Positions 12,751-23,791 of a stretch of 51,228 nucleotides of DNA are shown here, piece after piece. Position numbers and translations under genes: made by a program. The notes beneath the pieces were generated by a model. It searched no databases. It saw only the letters and a list, made by a program, of their open reading frames with translations, and had not been told where the DNA came from. Location: contig MU621211.1 of assembly GCA_025399215.1 (NCBI GenBank), positions 1 to 51,228 of the forward strand, written 5' to 3'. Source of the DNA: Globomyces pollinis-pini (lineage: Eukaryota > Chytridiomycota > Chytridiomycetes > Rhizophydiales > Globomycetaceae). Numbering within the stretch: the stretch's first letter is position 1; each line of letters begins with the position of its first letter.

Positions 12751-12908
12751 TGCTCAACCAATTAATAGGAATTCAAACTAACAGCTTTAGAATATTGAGA
12801 ATCTCCACGTAAATACCAAGACATTACTATGTTTACACATAAAAATCTGATAGATACATACATAGATAGATATAGATATATTATAATTATTATTAATGAA
12901 CTAAACGT

Positions 12909-14035
12909 TTATAGTTTAGCAACCCCAAAAGATTGTATAGCAGTAGGTCTTTTCGGTAGATTCACTCGCCGGTTAAAATCTAATGAAAGTGCACCACATT
13001 CCAAGAAAAATATGCATATTTGATTAAGAATGTTAGCATGATCAATATCTTCGTCAATGTGAAGGTATCGATTTGGAAAAATCTTCCTTATAAGTTTGAT
13101 TTGGCGTTGTAGTGTGTCAAAGTCAACGTTAAACTTCTGCTGTATTGGATGGAATTTGAGATTAAAATGCTTTGCTCGAATGATTTTCTACAAAATATTA
13201 ATCTTGATTACAGTATCATACGAGTACTTCAGGATTTGAATTAGCGGAAGTGGAGTCGACATCTAAAGCTGATCCTAGGGATTGAAATAGATTGGTAAAG
13301 AGTTGATGTATTCCACTGCTTCTATTGGTGGTGAACTATATTTAGTAACGTTCAACTCACTCCATATTCAGAATTAGGTGAGATAAGAACAACCCCATTA
13401 ATATGCTCAGGATAACATGTCACTAATAGAATCAATCCATATTCCGAGTTAAATACCTAATTCTGTAACGACAGGAATACAAGAGTCATATCCGATAATT
13501 GAATAGTTATCCATATCCCACTCCAATTTATAAATTAGATCAACCAAATTGATGATATGATCATCTAAGGATTCATCAGCTTGTTTAGAAGTATCTATAA
13601 TGTCATTAACATTGAAACATACCATAAATGACAATTCGATAGCCTCTTTCTGCCATGCTAGTTATGAATGTCAGAAACTTGATAGAGAAGTTTGGGAAAA
13701 TACAAAGAATCTGAACTGTTATATATAAACTAATCTACCTTTTTGCCCTGTTTTGGACCTACGATATTAACGTTGAGTAGTGGGGAGTACGTCAAAGTTT
13801 GTTTGTTGATGTATGAGGATATCATATGAGTATTATTGTTGAAAGTAGATCGATGCGGTTTTGGGATGGTTGTTATGAGGTATAAAATCAATAGTGTTGT
13901 TGAAGTTACAAAAGAAATAGATAAGTTGCTATGCGATAGAAATTTCTTAAATTCGGTTACAATATTGCGGCTAAACGCTCTTTGATGTCTGTTGGGGGAC
14001 GGTTGTGTTAAAGGTGCTTGTGTTCGTGTACCCAT
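12909..14035 (-). CDS. Alpha/beta-hydrolase-fold protein, nucleophile Ser replaced by Asp
   Basis: Six exons on the minus strand, 14035-13739, 13710-13623, 13594-13457, 13422-13361, 13335-13228 and 13187-12909, give 323 codons plus stop with introns of 25-40 nt. A membrane anchor lies near residues 38-56 (SISFVTSTTLLILYLITTI). The hydrolase core follows: GPKQGKKILCIFPNFS, MAERGYRIVIYD, YSIIGYDSCIPVVTEL and HINGVVLISPN. It aligns with the three hydrolases at 31145-39018, and the intron inside the D codon after RIVIY falls at the same place and phase. Two things differ. The GYSLGG elbow has become GYDSCI, putting Asp at the nucleophile position, and the GRGYSD motif is missing. The C-terminal exons do not resemble the paralogues and no clear Asp/His pair is visible. 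It is probably a pseudoenzyme or an enzyme of altered chemistry. Its start is divergent from RhoGEF 1, 215 bp away. Confidence 0.75.
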
Positions 14036-14250
14036 GGACCACGTTGGAAAGAACGATAACTGCTGACTACATTTGACATGATCCCCCTTGGCAGTGGAGC
14101 TCTTTGAAATTCATAGCGTTGTTCAGGATGTGAACTATGAATTGATGATTTTATTTAATATCGTCCTATATTTCCAGTGTTAATTGATTCAGAAGATTCG
14201 TAGGTAAAACTCTGAATTTTTTTATTGTTAATGCAATCATAATTGATGGT

Positions 14251-17200
14251 ATGTGTATTCTTATTACTGCTAGATCGGAAATAATGCTGAGAGCGACGCG
14301 CAAAGTCTCTCAAAAAACCATGTTAGCAAGAGAACGAAGAGAGTCATTTGCCAGCATCCTCAGTATCTCCGAACCAATAAATCCAGCAATTCTATCGCAA
14401 ACTGCAAAACGATTTGTTCAATCTGTCACCAAAACAACAGCGACGAAGGATATGCTCGAATATCAAGACTGTTTCTCTGGAAAGCATGGAGTGGTACTAT
14501 TAAAATTCAAATTGACATTTGATAATTAGGATGTTATCAGTGATATTACAGGAATAAGTAATCGGCACATTTGTATAATACTGGGTAAACGAAAAAGAGT
14601 TTAATTTTCAAAGGAAGAGCATTAGACGCACAAGGATTCTTTTACGATGTAACTTGGATGCATCGATTTCGAGACTCTCCAAATGAATTGTACAAATTCG
14701 AAGAGACCAAACCTGATGATACAAATGACAGTCTGTTATCAGGTTAGAATACATTTGGTGATCTAAATATACTAGATAAATTACCCACAGGTGTATTTGT
14801 ACCATTGGCAGCATGTTATTCGGCTACCTGTGTAAAAGGAAGATGTTACTCCCCAACTTGTCCAAAGAAAGCGAATAAACTGAAGGTAAAAACGATAGTT
14901 AACGATTTTCATAGAATGAAAACACAGTAATGATTCCTGACATTCGTTCATCAGCACCAGCACCACCAGAAGTAAAGGTATCGGATTTCAACTTACACAT
15001 AGCCAGCGGCTGCTGATTATTGGTCGTGCACAGTACCACCAGAGGTACTAGCATCTATGACTGCCAAGGAAATTACAAGACAAGAGGTTATCTTTGAGCT
15101 GATAGTCACTGAACAAGAATTTGTCAAAGATCTAGAAAATACCATTAAAGTAAGCAAGCTACCCACTCATACTATAGTTTATCATACATCCACTTAAAGA
15201 ATCCGATATAATTGATATTGAAAAACGGGAAGAATTTGTAAACCAAGTGTTTTCCAACATTGTTGAAATCTACACCTTAAATTCAAAACTTTTAAAGAAA
15301 CTGTTATCGAGACAGAAAGAAGAATTGGTGGTGGATCGAATTGGTGATATATTTGTCAATATATCCAACGAGATTTATCCCTATGTTGAGTATGGAGGAC
15401 AGCAAGCCTTTGCCAAGAGTGTTTTAGATGAGGAGCGACTGACAAATACCGAGCTCGTTAGATTTCTCAAAGTAAAAATATTTTTTTGATAATATGACAG
15501 GAGTGTGAGAAAATACCAGTGTTTAGAAAATTACCAATTGAAAGTTTCTTGGCACGACCTACAACAAGACTGGGACGGTATCCATTGCTTCTAAAACCCG
15601 TAATGGAAAAGGCTGCAGAGAACCATCCAGATCGTATACTCATTCCACAAGCTCTGACAGGGTTCAAAGCGGTCTTGACCAATATTAACATTGAAGCTGG
15701 CAAAGCGGAAAATATTCTCAAATTGGGACGATTAAATAAACAAATATTTGGACCAACAGATCAGACTGCTGTAAATATGGATTATTAAAAGTATAGTGTC
15801 TAAATTTGCTTGAAGAAGGTCGTCAGATAATTCGTGATGGGAAGCTGATGATGCGTAAAAATAATGAAACGGAAGTAATGGTATTTCTGTTTGATCACTT
15901 GCTACTTGTTACCAAACAAAAAGATAATGGATATAAGATCATTCGACATGTATTCTCATCATAACTTACATATTAGCCCATTCCCCTAGAGTTTTTGTCA
16001 ATACATGCAGACACAGCTTCATTAACGACAGCAGATTCAACCAAAACATTTCCAATCACTTTTGTACATCCTGGCAGGTTTGGGGGTACTTTTATCCTTC
16101 ACGCTGGAACGCAATCTGACCGCGATTCATGGGTAGAAGCAATCCAGAAACAAGCTCAGTTAATTACCGATCGAAAGCGTAAATTTGAAATGATATATCT
16201 TGTTGATGAGTATTTCCCAAGGACCAACCCTGTCAATTGTTCGTTAGTATACCTGAACCAGTTATTTATTGGAACGGATGATGGATTATATATTGGAGCA
16301 GAAGATGCTTACGGCGTGCTCCCTCGAATCGAAGTTAATGATGGTGGAATGTCCAACATTATGTCCGCACAGACCGAAAGATTCACCAAAGTCATTGATA
16401 TTGAAAATATCATACAAATTGATGTTATTCCAAAGATTGACATGCTGCTTTTGCTAGCTGGTACATAACCAAATATTTAAAACTTTAGGTAAAACTCTGG
16501 CCGCATATCCACTAAGAAGCTTGCTACAATTAGCAAGCGGAAATGCCCTGGAAGAAAAACTTCGACCAAGAAAGATTGGAGAGCAAGTCAAATTTTTCAA
16601 ACAAGGAGTGTGTAATAATTTGACTGTTGTTTGTACGGTTAAGTCATCATCTACCAGTACATTGGTAAAAATACTAGAGCCAGTGGGATTAGGTGTAAGC
16701 AAACATAATGGAAAAATTGGGAGGTTATTCAAAGCCAAAAACCAATCACTACGACAGGTTAAGGTAATGCTAGTGGTTTAATACCAGGAATTTGATGTAC
16801 CTGGAGAGTCAAGGTCACTTCACTTTTTATCTTCAAATATATGTGTCGCTAGTATGAGAGGATTTGAATTAGTAGAGTTTGAATCTTTGAAAACGCAAGG
16901 TAAATCAAAATTGCTGAATTTAGCATTATTGGATATGAGTGATCCGAATCTAGACATAGTAAAATGACCTATATATTTGATCAGTAGTTAAATCAAAAGC
17001 GAGATCGGGTTTTGAAACCCATTTCAATTTTCAAAGTAAAGAATAACCAATACCTGCTGTGTTATAATGGTATGAACTGACTGGTATTCATGCTAGAGTT
17101 TGGAATATTTATAGATGAAAAAGGACGGCGTATAAAACCTTCTTGGATAGTCTATTGGAACGGAAATCCAGTTCAATTTTGCATGGCATATCCTTACATT

Positions 17201-17383
17201 TTGGCTTATGATCCATCATTCATTGAAATCCGTCATATAGAAACTAGTTTAGTCCAACAAATCATTCGTACACATAATCTTCGCGGGTTGACCAGTGAGA
17301 ATGGTTTACTCCACTGCGTTATGGACTGCCCAAATAACCCAGAATATCAGTTACTGTTCCGGTTAAAGCAGCATTCCGAGTAG
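14251..17383 (+). CDS. Rho1-type GEF, DEP-RhoGEF-PH-CNH (copy 1)
   Basis: Fungal Rom1/Rom2-type guanine nucleotide exchange factor, expected to activate Rho1 at the membrane for cell-wall and actin control. Fifteen exons: 14251-14493, 14530-14584, 14614-14742, 14791-14885, 14915-14971, 15003-15149, 15178-15471, 15501-15770, 15797-15949, 15977-16460, 16489-16763, 16788-16899, 16924-16958, 16988-17069 and 17097-17383. They join exactly to 905 codons plus stop. Domains: a DEP-like region (about residues 60-145, LDAQGFFYDVTWMHRFRDSP); a Cys cluster CYSATCVKGRCYSPTC; RhoGEF/DH about 210-430 (FRKLPIESFLARPTTRLGRY); PH about 430-545 (HPGRFGGTFILHAG); and CNH about 560-890, ending near HCVMDCPNNPEYQLLFRLK. 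All introns are single units of 24-48 nt. Start: ATG 14251 opens the frame. ATG 14287 is an alternative, because 14249-14275 also looks like a micro-intron. Confidence 0.9.
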
Positions 17384-17556
17384 TTTTATCCTTGCTAATA
17401 AATTGAATTTCTTTGGTAAGAATTAGTTCCATAGTTCTTGATAAGCTACCCATTTCCAACATCCAGCAAACTAAACCGTCAATAATAATTTCAAGATATT
17501 TTTTCAAGTCATTGATAATAATTGTGTAATTTTGTCGAGATATTTTTTGACAGGAT

Positions 17557-20500
17557 ATGGGCAACCAAGCGCCAACTGATGATGAATGGTCATTGAAGAA
17601 GTCCGATACCGTAGATTCACAACATACAACTCTCAACCATACAAAAAGAACTCATCCAGCCTTCTTGTCATTGGTCGCTGCTCGTTTCAAGAACGATATT
17701 CCTTTGGGAATATCTTCAAAAGATAATCATGAATACTCAGAATCCTTTTTTGGAAAACATGGTGTGGTAAGTCTATTGAATGAGGTTAATTTTAGGTATG
17801 AAATCATTTGACGTTAAATTCAAAGGTATGGATGCCATTAGTCAAACTTATTCTATAGGTATTTACTGTTATTCAATTCATACTCAAAGGATACAATTGC
17901 TAATATTATCCATTCAAACGATAGGAACTTATGCGTTTTATTGGGAAGAGCATTGGCAGAACAAGGAATGTTTCATGATGTGTCCTATGTTCATAAACTA
18001 AGAGATTCATTGAACGAAGTTTATCAATTTGAACCTCATGCTGGTATTATTTTGCAGCATTAATCCAACTATAGGTAAATCGACTAACTAACTCTAGGTA
18101 TTGCTTGATAATTGTTGATTTTCTAGCTACACCATCCGGAATTTTCACCATTCTCTCTGATTGTTATTCCCCAACTTGTGCAAAAGGCAGAGTATGTTAT
18201 TCTATCACTTGTCCAAGGCGGTTCGAGCATATTAATCTCCAGAAACAACCCACTGTATCTGGTTCAGTGATTGAAGATGAGAAAGTAACCTATAAATCTT
18301 TTATTAGTATAGCCAATTGGAGATGATTGGGGAAGTGGAGTTCCAAAAGAACTGTTGGACTCTTTGTCTAAACAAGAAAGGGTTCGACAAGAAACAATCT
18401 ATGAGTTGATCAAAGGAGAAATCGAATACGTCAAAGATTTACAGAATACAATCAAAGTATTTTTAATTTTTAACACTATAGTTAATCGCTCAACCATTAA
18501 GGATCAAGGACATTATTGAGCCGACACGACGTGAGCAGTTTGTAAACGAAGTGTTTTCCAATATCAATGCTATTTGCAGTGTTAACGAAAAACTACTACA
18601 AAAGTTGCTGGTAAGGCAAAGGCAAAGTACCGTAGTGAGCAACGTCGGAGATATTTTTATTGAGATGGCCAAAGAATTTGTTCCATATATCGAATATGGT
18701 ACTAATCAATTTCATGCAAAGATCGTCTTGAATGATGAGCGGAATAGAAATACCGAATTGACCAAATTTATACAGGTAAATTTTATCTCTAAGTATAGGT
18801 ATAATTCGACGACAAGAATAATATTTAAGGTATATGATCTCAAGTGTAATTCTATAATAAGGTAAAGTAAATATACCCTCAACGGTATCAGGAAGTAGAA
18901 AGACTCAAAGATTTCCGAAAATTATCCATTGAATCATTCTTAGGAAGACCTACCTCAAGATTACTGCGTTATTCTTTGCTTTTAGAAGGAATCCTAAAGA
19001 AAACAGAAGAGAATCACGAGGATATTGAAGCAATTAAACTGGCGATGGTAGAACTGAAGAAAATCACTACAGCGGTTGATTTAGCAGCTGGAAAAGCCAA
19101 AAATAAGATTCGTTTGACCGAATTGACAGCAAAATTGTTTTCCTTAGATGGAGATGAAGTATAATTGCTTGCTAATCAATGTAGAAACTATTGAATTTGC
19201 TTGAGGAAGGACGAAGCATTATTCGAGAAGGCAATTTGATTTTGAAAGGAACAGGTACAACAGGTGATAAAGAAGTATTTGTGTATTTGTTTGACCATAT
19301 GCTTGTCATTACAAGAAAGAAGGAAGATAGATATAGAATTTATCGCAAAGTATGTCATAAACATTCTAAAATATGTAGCCTGTGTATCTGGAAATGGCAC
19401 AAATTCAAGTGGAAAGAAACGCATCAAGAGCTGCAGCAGGTCTAGCCAGAGTAGGTACAGTCACAGAAGCCAATCCTGCTACTCAAAGAACTTTCCCACT
19501 CACTATTATTCACCCAGGTAGATTTGGTGGTGCATATGTTTTGAATGCCGCCACAATTGCTGATCGTCAAAGTTGGATTGAGGCGATAGAAAGACAAAAA
19601 GCAACCTTGATATCACAGAAGGAAGTGTTTAAAATTTCTCCCATACTAGATGGAAGTTACTTTACACGATCAAATCCTATCCGATGCTCCTGTGTATATC
19701 AAGGACATATCTTTGTCGGCACTGACAGTGGATTATATATTGGTCGTGATTCTGCAAATATTACATCTGGGAATTTGAGATTCCAATACCAGCGATTTTT
19801 AAAAGTACTCGAGGTCGAATATGTGTCGCAGATAGATATCATTCCTAAAATTGAGATGCTACTTTTACTCCAAGGTAATCAATTTATCTCTAATCTGTCT
19901 AGACAAAACATTATTGCTCTATCCTGTTCGAGTGTTATTGGAGCAATGCGAAAGTTTTTCGGTTGCGAATGATAAAATAAAACCTCAAAAGGTTGGTTCA
20001 TCAGTTACCTTCTTCAAGCAAGGTACTTGTCAAGGCCAGCAACTTTTGTGTGCAGTCAAGAGCACCCCAATTAATACTACTGTAAAAGTGTTCGAACCAA
20101 TCGCTGGTGTCAAATCGAGTGGATTTAAACTCTTCAAGGCTGGAGTTGACAACCTTAAGCTTGTCAAGGTTTTGTTTTTGATGAAATTCATTTTCTTTAG
20201 GAGTTTTATATCCCAAGTGAGTCAAAATCTATCCATTTCTTTTCGTCAAAGTTTTGTGTTGGCTGTGTGAAAGGCTTTGAATTGGTTGATTTTACCACGT
20301 TGGACACACAAGGTATGATACATCATGTGTATTAAAAACTATAGGTTCTAGTTTGATGTTAATATTTAGGATTTTTGGAGCCAAATGATCCAACGTTAGA
20401 TTTCGTTCTTAAACGTGAACAAGTGAGACCCATTGCTATCTTTCGGTTACAAAATGGAAACTTTTTACTTTGTTATAATGGTAATAATAAGAAAACTAAA

Positions 20501-20789
20501 ATTAGATTTCGGATTTTTCTTGGATAAATTGGGTAGAAGATATCGCCCAGATTGGATTATCAATTGGTGTGGTACTCCTGATCATTTCACATTTCATGAT
20601 CCATACATTATTGCCTACGAACCTTCTTTTATAGAAATTCGTGATATCCGAACTGGACAACTTCAACAATTTATACCAACCTCTAATTTACGAGTTCTTG
20701 GTACTGATTACCCATTGCTACATTGTGTTATGGATTCCAACGAATTCCAAGACCAACAATATGTTTTTAAATTAGTTAAAAATGAATAA
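17557..20789 (+). CDS. Rho1-type GEF, DEP-RhoGEF-PH-CNH (copy 2)
   Basis: Tandem paralogue of the gene just upstream (173 bp away), with the same expected role. Twelve exons: 17557-17766, 17890-18043, 18127-18284, 18313-18456, 18482-18775, 18892-19158, 19185-19349, 19379-19874, 19903-20168, 20201-20312, 20370-20480 and 20506-20789, giving 886 codons plus stop. Domains run in the same order: DEP with ALAEQGMFHDVSYVHKLRDS; Cys cluster CYSPTCAKGRVCYSITCPRR (closer to the Rom2 norm than copy 1); DH with FRKLSIESFLGRPTSRLLRY; PH with HPGRFGGAYVLNA; and CNH ending HCVMDSNEFQDQQYVFKL. The outstanding oddity is that four of the eleven intervening sequences (123, 83, 116 and 57 nt) are chains of minimal-size GT...AG units. 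The exon between the DEP halves also lacks the intron that copy 1 has at 14585-14613. Confidence 0.9.
17767..17889 (+). other. Tandem intron, four GT...AG units
   Basis: Units 17767-17795, 17796-17825, 17826-17858 and 17859-17889 (29, 30, 33, 31 nt), each starting GTA and ending TAG or AAG, with no base between them. Removing all four joins GKHGV to DTIANIIHSNDRNLC, matching copy 1 (GKHGV-DVISDITGISNRHIC), where a single 36-nt intron occupies the site. Retaining any unit would give a stop or a frameshift. Confidence 0.85.
18044..18126 (+). other. Tandem intron, three GT...AG units
   Basis: Units 18044-18074, 18075-18097 and 18098-18126 (31, 23, 29 nt). The middle unit has a CTAAC branch-point-like word. 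Removing all three joins FEPHA to ATPSGIFTILSDCYSP in phase 1. Copy 1 has one 48-nt intron here. Confidence 0.85.
18776..18891 (+). other. Tandem intron, four GT...AG units
   Basis: Units 18776-18798, 18799-18829, 18830-18861 and 18862-18891 (23, 31, 32, 30 nt) inside the DH domain. Removing all four joins LTKFIQ to EVERLKDFRKLSIE. Copy 1 has one 29-nt intron at the matching site (15472-15500). Confidence 0.85.
20313..20369 (+). other. Tandem intron, two GT...AG units
   Basis: Units 20313-20344 and 20345-20369 (32, 25 nt) in the CNH domain. Removing both joins TTLDTQ to GFLEPNDPTLDFVLK in phase 1. Copy 1 has a single 24-nt intron here (16900-16923). Confidence 0.8.
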
Positions 20790-21192
20790 GTTACACCCAT
20801 GAATACGTAGTTTATTGTTATCCAAATTGTAAATTAGGTTGAAACAATTGTATGAGCCATAAAGTGTTTAAGAATAAGTGGGATGAGATGAAAGGAAACA
20901 GAAGCTATTTACTGATATATGTTTCATTCCACTATGACTATAACGTGTTTTAGTTTAAATATTTCCTTGCTCACTTTCATCCAAAGTATTAGAAAATCAA
21001 ACCCAGATCCATGATGTAGTTTATTGATTTGGCACGTTGCGGCTTGTGGAATGATTCAAAATCCCAACTTTTCTTTGGGGCGAATTCCCGATCGATCTCT
21101 ACTGAGTTTTGGTAGCGCCCTTCTCATGTCACAAAAGATTTGTTATAAAGCCAAACAAAGCAACGGTATAGTTTATCAAAAAAACAAAAACA
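20790..21192 (+). promoter_or_regulatory. Upstream region of micro-gene 1
   Basis: No gene seen. Contains GGGCGAATTCCCGATC at 21078-21093, nearly identical to GGGAGAATTCCCGATC at 27601-27616 upstream of micro-gene 8, and a TATA box (TATAAAG, 21144-21150) 43 bases before the start codon at 21193. Confidence 0.5.
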
Positions 21193-21417
21193 ATGACTTT
21201 CCTTACCCCAGCTGTTCGTCAATCTGTTCCATTCATGTGTTTCTTTGTAGGATCCGTAGCACTTACAATCAACCTTGCACAATTACAAAAACTTAAACAA
21301 GATATCCAACTTCTCGAAACTAAAAACTCAGAGACATTAAAACAATGTCATGAATTGGAGTTGGAAAAATTGAAGTTGGAAACTAAACTAGAGACTCAAA
21401 AGAAAACTTGGCTATAA
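21193..21417 (+). CDS. Micro-protein, subtype A (member 1), 74 aa
   Basis: Residues 1-28 form a hydrophobic segment (TPAVRQSVPFMCFFVGSVAL), residues 29-68 a Leu/Lys/Glu-rich helix with coiled-coil spacing (LQKLKQDIQLLE, CHELELEKLKLETKL), and the end is KKTWL. The subtype A hallmarks are the VRQS-PF-CF-VGS block, a single Cys in the helix and a C-terminal KK-x-W-hydrophobic. A TATA box (21144-21150) sits 43 bases upstream, favouring this ATG. Function unknown. The shape fits a small membrane-anchored or amphipathic coiled-coil protein that oligomerises, but this is inference. Confidence 0.8.
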   Translation: MTFLTPAVRQSVPFMCFFVGSVALTINLAQLQKLKQDIQLLETKNSETLKQCHELELEKLKLETKLETQKKTWL

Positions 21418-22116
21418 TCCTTTTGTTTGTTACTCCTTATAATATATTTCCGTTTTGTAAACCAGCTCTTTTCTTTATTAGAGGAATAACAGTCGTAAAT
21501 TACTTCAGTAGGGTGAATCATGTAGAGAACAACGTTAGATGTATGCTCACTAATATCGATTCTCACATTTTTATCTTTAAGAATTCATGATATTTAATAT
21601 GGAAGCCTGCTAGTTCATTAAACTGGATCAGTTGCATCGAGAGTACCAACACGAAAAAAGTCAAAAATAGAACCTTGATGGATGATGGAAATACTGTTAC
21701 ACTAATTATGATATTGAATAATATATTACTCTATCATTACATTTGGCTGATAGAATTGTTTAGTAGTTGTGTCCAGCTACACATGTTTTCCAACCCCTGT
21801 AGGGACTGTACCAAAGAGGCAGGTTGGGTAACATTTCACTTCCACTGCTAAATTCAGTTTATAAATCATAAGATAAGATGATTCAAATATCCAGTTCCTT
21901 TACTATCAGGACCCAACCTTACACACAACTCAACGATACGATGCTTCAATGGCTTTAATGGAAGCCTACATGAAGTCATTTGAAATATTCTTGTTTTTTC
22001 GGAGCCAAGTCGACTTGTTTATCAAATACAGAAAAGATCGAATATCTGATACACGTTTCAGTAATGTATTTAAACAACACAGATGTTTGGAAATACTCAA
22101 CAAAATATTTATCCAA
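21418..22116. other. Spacer between micro-genes 1 and 2
   Basis: Non-coding as far as I can see. The frame of member 2 is open upstream to an ATG at 21949, but those 56 codons have no counterpart in the other members and are probably 5' leader. AT-rich with no defined repeat. Confidence 0.4.
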
Positions 22117-22353
22117 ATGATCCCATTAACATTCGCTGCTGTACAAACCGCTGTCCCATTCTTCAATCTGGTGATTGGAACCACTGCCATGTCTTTAAAT
22201 ATCAATGCTGCTCAGAAATTAAAAAATGATTTACAAGAGTTGGAACAACAAAACAAACAAGCTTCAGAACGTTATAAACAACTTGAATCTGAAAAAAACA
22301 AATTGGCTAAACTTGCTGAACCTACTACTGGAAGAATGCTATTTTTCTTTTAA
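22117..22353 (+). CDS. Micro-protein, subtype B (member 2), 78 aa
   Basis: Start placed at ATG 22117 because members 4, 5, 8 and 9 begin at the corresponding residue; an upstream in-frame ATG at 21949 would add 56 unrelated residues. Hydrophobic segment AVPFFNLVIGTTAMSLNI (residues 12-29), helix QKLKNDLQELEQQNKQASER, then QLESEKNKLAKLAEP and the invariant tail RMLFFF. It differs from member 4 at 10 of 237 bases and only one residue (Asn/Ser at 37). The downstream TGTAAATA at 22406-22413 is followed by AAAA, a possible 3'-end/PUF-type site shared with members 4 and 8. Confidence 0.8.
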   Translation: MIPLTFAAVQTAVPFFNLVIGTTAMSLNINAAQKLKNDLQELEQQNKQASERYKQLESEKNKLAKLAEPTTGRMLFFF

Positions 22354-22996
22354 TCTCCATGGATTTAATTGATGGAAATTGTGTGCTGATATGTAAGACC
22401 TCATCTGTAAATAAAAAATATTATCGAATCTATATTCTTTTCGTTCCTATTTAAGTTATTGTACTTTTCAATGATAATGATGTAGGAATATTATACCTAA
22501 ATTTAGATATGTAATTAATTGAAATAGTACGAGATATCATTTAATACCACACAGTTAATCTGCACGCGTCAGAACTGATGAATCAACTATCAAGATTAAG
22601 ATCCAAGAGTGATAAAAACTAATTATTCACCATAGCCATTTTCATCACAACCCTTCGCCAGACCAGAGTGTACAAAGTCAACTATTATAATATACAGTAT
22701 ATGTATATTGTTCAATGCTCAATGCTTACTTTATTAATTTCACCTTATAGAATAACTTTTACGTATCAAGTACTAACAACAGAACGGTTTACCAAAAAAT
22801 ATCTAACATGAACGTGTTTGGCTTTAGCCAGTAAAGCCAATCCGGACGCGGGTACTGTGATATCACTGACAGAATCTATTGCCACCAGAAAAACCAAACC
22901 GATAATATTTGTATGTTTCAAAGACTGACCCACAAAAAATTAGCCTACCCAATATAAAAAAAACAGTACAACCAACCAGAAACGTATAATCTTGAA
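22354..22996 (+). promoter_or_regulatory. Upstream region of micro-gene 3, with a palindrome
   Basis: A perfect inverted repeat, TGGCTTTA and TAAAGCCA around a 5-base spacer, lies at 22819-22839. A related imperfect copy lies at 24314-24333 upstream of member 5. A TATA box (TATAAAAA, 22953-22960) precedes the start by 36 bases. No other gene seen in this stretch. Confidence 0.5.
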
Positions 22997-23224
22997 ATGA
23001 TCATGTCTTTACTTACCCCAACTGTCCGTCAATCTATTCCATTCATGTGTTTCTTTGTAGGATCTGTGGCAATGGGCGTTAATCTTGGACAACTTCAAAA
23101 ACTTAAACATGATATCCGTACAATGGAAATGAAGAATTCTCAAACTAGAAGTATGTGTCATCAACTTGAATTGGAAAAATTAAGGTTGGAAACTGCTTTC
23201 AAAAAACCATCTGCTTGGTTGTAA
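22997..23224 (+). CDS. Micro-protein, subtype A (member 3), 75 aa
   Basis: Same plan as member 1: TPTVRQSIPFMCFFVGSVAM, then LQKLKHDIRTMEMKNSQT and CHQLELEKLRLETAF, ending KKPSAWL. The protein begins MIMSLLTP; ATG 23003 gives MSLLTP, closer to the length of member 1, and may be the real start. The helix is more basic than member 1 and has two Met. No intron. Function unknown. Confidence 0.8.
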   Translation: MIMSLLTPTVRQSIPFMCFFVGSVAMGVNLGQLQKLKHDIRTMEMKNSQTRSMCHQLELEKLRLETAFKKPSAWL

Positions 23225-23791
23225 TTTAATTCATCTATTTACTTTTTTTTGACAAACATAACTTTAAGAACCTCATATTATTATTCTTAGCTGTTTAATA
23301 AAGCAACTTGTAATCTCTGTACTTGAATTTGAATTTTACTGAGTACGCGATTTAAGATAGTTTACACAGAGATTGTTCAATAATATTCCTCAGGTGGAAT
23401 CTAAAGTAACATCGTAACACCATTTGATCCAATCGTTGAACCAGTTTCTTTGAGTGAGATGGTATGCATTAGTTTATCCTTAGAGGAATCATAGAGATAT
23501 GATTGAAACATGAATATGTATAAACTTCAATCATAAATTCAATTACAAACAATATTACAATATACCATTTGATAATAATCAAAGACAACGTTATACGTGT
23601 ACTACACACAAAAATAAAGAATTACATGTGCTTTTAGTTGTGTTGTCGATCCAATTCAATTCGGCTGCTCCCCAAGCTCAAAAGGGACAGATGGGCTTTG
23701 ATGATGCCGTTTTACCGAATTTTTCTCCAAATCAGATCGATTGTTTCAGTTTCACTATAAATGACCGAGAATCATCAAAGGAAAACTAAAA
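23225..23791 (+). promoter_or_regulatory. Upstream region of micro-gene 4
   Basis: No gene seen. A TATAA at 23756-23760 lies 31 bases before the start codon at 23792. Confidence 0.4.

Noticed and set aside
14251..20789. Both RhoGEF genes as pseudogenes full of stops and frameshifts
   Set aside because: All interruptions coincide with GT...AG intervals of intron size; after removal the exons sum to whole codons and every domain motif is intact.
21949..22116. N-terminal extension of micro-protein 2
   Set aside because: The extra 56 codons have no counterpart in the other eight members, and the family start aligns at ATG 22117.
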